Source: Terriglobia bacterium (GTDB lineage Bacteria; Acidobacteriota; Terriglobia; Acidiferrales; UBA7541). Taken from it: a stretch of 64,000 bases of DNA. Location of the stretch: assembly GCA_020073585.1 (NCBI GenBank), contig JAIQEV010000008.1, forward strand, positions 29,989 through 93,988. Reading direction: 5' to 3'. The position numbers and the translations under genes were made by a program. How positions within the stretch are numbered: position 1 is the first letter of the stretch; every line of letters starts with the position of its first letter. The notes beneath the pieces are model-generated. The model had not been told where the DNA came from and searched no databases. It worked only from the letters and a program-made list of their open reading frames with translations. Positions 61,485-64,000 of this stretch are shown one piece after another.

Positions 61485-61513
61485 TCGACAAAATATACAA
61501 TATGTTGTATATT
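61485..61513 (+). promoter_or_regulatory. Toxin-antitoxin promoter with operator palindrome
   Basis: TCGACA (61485-61490), 17-bp spacer, TATATT (61508-61513). The inverted repeat AATATACAA-TATG-TTGTATATT (61492-61513) covers spacer and -10: a clear autoregulatory operator. An ATG inside it (61502) is therefore not the toxin start. Confidence 0.78.
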
Positions 61514-61543
61514 CGCCTTGACTCCAATGCTATCGTTCTCCCC

Positions 61544-61924
61544 ATGCGCGACGATCCGGCCATCCCCCAGGATGCCGCTATCGCCTGGGAAGGCGACTCC
61601 CGGGAGGTCCTCCGGAGCTTCCCCGATGACGCCAGGCAGAACCTGGGCTTTCAGCTTCGCCTGTTGCAGCAGGGAGAACGCCCCACCGACTACCGGCCCT
61701 TGCCTTCCGTCGGCCCTGGCGTTTTTGAACTGCGCGACCAGGATGCGCGCTCCTGGTATCGCGTCGTTTACCTATCGAGGATCAACGACGTGATCTACGT
61801 TCTCCACTGCTTCGAAAAAAAGAGCCGGGAGATGCCCAGGAAGGATTTCGAAAAGGCCCGCCAGCGCTTGAAAGCCGTGCGCGCCCGTCTGGCCGGGGAG
61901 AAAAAACATGAGAAAAACCGCTAG
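61544..61924 (+). CDS. RelE-superfamily toxin (Gp49-like)
   Basis: 126 residues. AIAWEGDSREVLRSFPDDAR, LGFQLRLLQQGERPTDYRPLPSVGPGVFELR, YRVVYLSRINDVIYVLHCFEKKSRE: the phage Gp49/HigB-like pattern with conserved G-V-x-E-L-R and H-x-F-x-K-K. Likely mRNA interferase. ATG 61544 placed after the promoter/operator. Overlaps the antitoxin by 17 bp. Confidence 0.88.
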   Translation: MRDDPAIPQDAAIAWEGDSREVLRSFPDDARQNLGFQLRLLQQGERPTDYRPLPSVGPGVFELRDQDARSWYRVVYLSRINDVIYVLHCFEKKSREMPRKDFEKARQRLKAVRARLAGEKKHEKNR

Positions 61925-62249
61925 CAAACCCGCCCATGTCACCCGCGGAAACGTCCTGGAAGACCTCGGCTTTTCTCCCCAGCAAACCACCGCCCTCAAG
62001 TTCAAGGCCCAGTTGTACCAGGCCATCCTGAAATGCGCGCGCCACTACTCCCGCAAGCAACTCCAGGTCATCCTCGGCGAGCCCCAGCCCCGCGTCAGTG
62101 AACTCCTCAACGGCAAAATCGCCAACAAAAGCGTGGACAAGCTCCTGCACTACGCCGGCCGCCTCGGCATCGAAGCAAAAACCCAATTCACCCAAACCCG
62201 CAAGCAAGTCGTCGAGAAAGAACTCGCCCTCGCCGGCATCTCCGCCTAG
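61908..62249 (+). CDS. Antitoxin, XRE family
   Basis: 113 residues. GNVLEDLGFSPQQTTALKFKAQLYQAI, then helix-turn-helix SRKQLQVILGEPQPRVSELLNGKI. Matches the antitoxin partner of Gp49-like toxins (HigA/HTH_37 type). Probably binds the palindrome at 61492. Confidence 0.87.
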   Translation: MRKTASKPAHVTRGNVLEDLGFSPQQTTALKFKAQLYQAILKCARHYSRKQLQVILGEPQPRVSELLNGKIANKSVDKLLHYAGRLGIEAKTQFTQTRKQVVEKELALAGISA

Positions 62250-62560
62250 AAGCTATCTCACAAATCGCCGCCCACAAATAGAACACCGTCATTCCGAGCG
62301 AAGCGAGGAATCTCTCTTCGGTTTTAGCATTTATGAGATGACTCCTAGCCCCCGCCCCTTCGCTTCTTGTTTTGGACTATGTAGCGCCGGGTTTCAACCC
62401 GGCATCTTGCTCTTCTCCGCCGCGATCTTGCACCGCCTCCCGCAATTTATCCCGCCCTGGTCTCGCCCCACTCGGGAGCTCGGCCGGGACTCCGGCGCAT
62501 TTCTCTTGCTGTGCTCTTGTAGCGCCGGGTTTTAACCCGGCATCTTTCTTTCCTCTTCCT
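62250..62560. repeat. Dispersed repeats and composite block 2
   Basis: 62287-62315 is a GTCATTCCGAGCGAAGCGAG dispersed repeat, enclosed by TCTCACAAAT/ATTTATGAGA inverted ends. From 62372 the block starting TTGGACTATGTAGCGCCGGG repeats the architecture of 61296-61460, with GTAGCGCCGGGTTT/CCCGGCATC hairpins at 62380 and 62518. No gene in 62250-62708. Confidence 0.75.
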
Positions 62561-62708
62561 TTCTCGCGGACCCGTGCGCGGACAGGATGGAGGAAGAGCA
62601 AAAAGAAAAACCCCACTCCTGCCCCGTAAACCCAACCGGGGCGCAAGAAACGCGCTCCGCAGAAATGGGGCACCCCGATCTTGCCGGGCCATGTAACCTG
62701 CGCCGTCG

Positions 62709-62939
62709 CTACTGCACCTTGATCTTCGCCGAATTCGTACGGATATCGAAGATTCTCACACCCGCACCGTATTCTTGTTCTTCGTCTGCCTTGAGCCAAA
62801 TCGTAGCGGAATTCTCGCACCCTTTCGAACCGCAAATTACTCCGCTTTCGGGGTAGCCTACGGGAGGGTGTTGCGCTACGTACTCAGGAGGCTTGTTCGC
62901 CCTCGGGCGACCGCATTTATCGCATCTAGCTATTGCCAT
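62709..62939 (-). CDS. Small zinc-ribbon protein
   Basis: 76 residues. CDKCG near the N-terminus and CGSKGC in the middle form a four-Cys zinc site; the C-terminus is beta-rich (QEYGAGVRIFDIRTN). ATG has a GAGAGGTGAG ribosome site. Unknown function. Confidence 0.7.
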   Translation of the reverse strand: MAIARCDKCGRPRANKPPEYVAQHPPVGYPESGVICGSKGCENSATIWLKADEEQEYGAGVRIFDIRTNSAKIKVQ

Positions 62940-63017
62940 TTCTCACCTCTCTGCCAGAGAATGTTCAATCTACCTGGACTAGTCCAAGACCCAAGCAGTG
63001 CCCCGCGCCAAGGAGGA

Positions 63018-63452
63018 ATGATGCTACTTCGAATCATGTTGCTCTTGTCGGTGATTTCGATTTTTCCTAATTCGGCCCAGGGGCAGTCTGTATTGGTTTG
63101 TACCCTAGAGACGGAAAGCGCAGTTGTAAAGCAGAATGAATCAGGCGGTCTGACCACAGAGGTAGTGAAGGGGAAACCAGAGACCCTTATTTTTGCCAAC
63201 TTCGACACGGGAAGGCCCATTCTTAAGATCGGAAGCCTTGAGTTTCAGCTGGAACTCTTGCATACGGATGGAGATACATTCTGGCTTCGCGGTTCCACGC
63301 CTGACTTTATCGGCAACGGAATCTCAATTTGGATGATCGACCGCAAGTCCCGGATGGTGGTCCGTTCCGAAACCTTCAAATTAAAAGGACTACCCTCCCA
63401 GAGTCAGGAAGGAAGACTGGTCGGCTTGTCTTCGATAGGTAAGTGCCAGTAG
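63018..63452 (+). CDS. Small secreted protein, unknown
   Basis: 144 residues. Perfect AGGAGG just before the start (ATG 63018 or 63021). Signal peptide LLRIMLLLSVISIFPNSAQG. The mature part is beta-rich (ETLIFANFDTGRPILKIGSLEFQLELL; ISIWMIDRKSRMVVRSETF). Base use is less GC-rich than the core genes, suggesting acquisition. Confidence 0.7.
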   Translation: MMLLRIMLLLSVISIFPNSAQGQSVLVCTLETESAVVKQNESGGLTTEVVKGKPETLIFANFDTGRPILKIGSLEFQLELLHTDGDTFWLRGSTPDFIGNGISIWMIDRKSRMVVRSETFKLKGLPSQSQEGRLVGLSSIGKCQ

Positions 63453-63569
63453 ACCTAGCGGACGGGACTGCTGACCACGCCGCGCAGCTACGAATATCTC
63501 GCCCGCGAACTCCCCAAGGCGGGTGGCCTTGGTCGGCGCAAGCTAGACCGAAGGATTGATTGGCGCCTT

Positions 63570-63781
63570 TTATTTCATCACATGACCGCTTTGGTCTGTC
63601 GCTACTATGCCAATCAGGATTGCGTGCTCTTGGTCGATACCGAGCGACGCTAGGTGTTCACCCTTGATGTCATACGCTGAAGCCAGCCCGACAATAAGCG
63701 GGTGCTGTGTCGGTACGCCTTTGTCTTGGAGTGAGGGAAATTCCACCTCGCACGTTTCGATGTGCATGTTGTGGATGATCG
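63570..63781 (-). pseudogene. Possible 3' remnant of an IS-interrupted gene
   Basis: A minus-strand open frame ending at 63570 runs upstream into the insertion sequence. Outside the IS it reads VTIIHNMHIETCEVEFPSLQ... and LGIDQEHAILIGIVATDQ, which looks like real protein. An ATG at 63760 within it (MHIETC) could start a 63-residue protein. Family unknown. Confidence 0.35.
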
Positions 63782-64000
63782 TGACCTGCCCCCCGGATCC
63801 GCAGGCTGGATCATACGACATTCGCACTCTGTGAGAGAGTTCCTGCGCCTGGCGTAGCGCGAAGCGCGGAGCCAGGCGCAGGAAGAAGTTGCCGCGCATA
63901 CGCGGCTGGGGTCTGATAGCCCAGCGCGCTGTGCGGCCGCTCCTCATTGAACTCCTTTTGCCACGCCACGATCTTCCGCCGCGCGTCCCGCAGATTCTCG
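63782..64000 (-). mobile_element. IS3-family insertion sequence (partial)
   Basis: Begins with TGACCTGCCCCCCGGATCC, a likely IS3-type terminal repeat, and continues past the right edge. Contains the transposase C-terminus. The other end is outside the window, so the boundary is a proposal. Confidence 0.65.
63811..64000 (-). CDS. IS3-family transposase OrfB, C-terminal part
   Basis: The minus strand from the right edge reads ENLRDARRKIVAWQKEFN, then EERPHSALGYQTPAAYAR, the conserved end of DDE transposases of IS3 type (final Glu region E-x6-W, then RPHSALGYxTP). Stop at 63811. The catalytic Asp residues lie beyond the window. Confidence 0.88.
   Translation of the reverse strand, partial: ENLRDARRKIVAWQKEFNEERPHSALGYQTPAAYARQLLPAPGSALRATPGAGTLSQSANVV

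Noticed and set aside
61502..61543. N-terminal extension of the toxin from ATG 61502
   Set aside because: That ATG lies inside the promoter palindrome; the conserved toxin sequence begins after 61544.
62377..62835. 152-codon minus-strand frame
   Set aside because: Runs through the hairpin repeats and overlaps the zinc-ribbon gene; the repeats explain the open frame.

Overview
This window is GC-rich chromosomal DNA that I read as a Gram-negative member of the Acidobacteriota. The reasons are two adjacent secreted von Willebrand factor A proteins of the acidobacterial VWFA-related type (10.1 and 11.1 kb), a complete KDO pathway (kdsB, kdsA, kdsD, kdsC), many small secreted proteins, and palindromic repeat families. 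The assignment is inference from gene content. No rRNA and no CRISPR array is present.

Layout. 1-6.0 kb (minus): a tightly packed operon, uvrA, a TPR protein, two small secreted proteins and a SprT-like metallopeptidase that runs off the left edge. 6-9 kb: a LiaF-like membrane protein, a VTT-like membrane protein and deoB. 9-14.1 kb: two VWA proteins, kdsB, a repeat lipoprotein and a small secreted protein. 14.4-20.8 kb (plus): pyrG (with a good promoter), kdsA, kdsD, kdsC, a short-chain dehydrogenase, an RsuA/RluB pseudouridine synthase and a PilZ protein. 20.9-28.5 kb: an oxidative catabolic region with a Tat-exported subunit plus GMC oxidoreductase, a PaaK-like CoA ligase, a ketopantoate-reductase-like enzyme, a benzoylformate-decarboxylase-like enzyme and an MFS transporter.

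28.6-49.9 kb is a 21.3-kb integrative element inserted in the 3' end of a tRNA-Gly(CCC) gene. A 38-bp direct repeat marks both ends, and paired TGGGCGCA sites lie just inside each end. It carries an integrase, phage-type replication genes (initiator, helicase loader), a Cro/CI-type repressor, a HigBA-type toxin-antitoxin, and a three-gene recombinase operon (a tyrosine recombinase with an internal insertion, a zinc/helix-turn-helix protein, a serine recombinase). It also has a DNA methyltransferase fused to a PD-(D/E)XK-like nuclease domain, and a minus-strand block of podovirus-like internal-virion proteins including a 1648-residue polyvalent-type protein. I find no terminase, portal, capsid or tail gene. 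The main genes are open, so the element looks either like a phage satellite that supplies its own ejection proteins or like a prophage with a clean deletion.

50-61.3 kb returns to core DNA: an outer-membrane barrel, a SAM hydrolase family protein, orphan DppB/DppC-type permeases, a CNNM/CorC protein, a penicillin-acylase-family hydrolase, and xseB-ispA-tlyA-nadK. 61.3-64 kb is accessory: a second toxin-antitoxin pair bracketed by two related composite palindromic repeat blocks, two small genes, and an IS3-family transposase cut by the right edge.

Two repeat families recur in the core DNA. One is a 22-bp palindrome spaced every 27 bp, one copy of which is translated in frame inside a secreted protein. 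The other is a GTAGCGCCGG...CCGGC hairpin family around the second toxin-antitoxin module.
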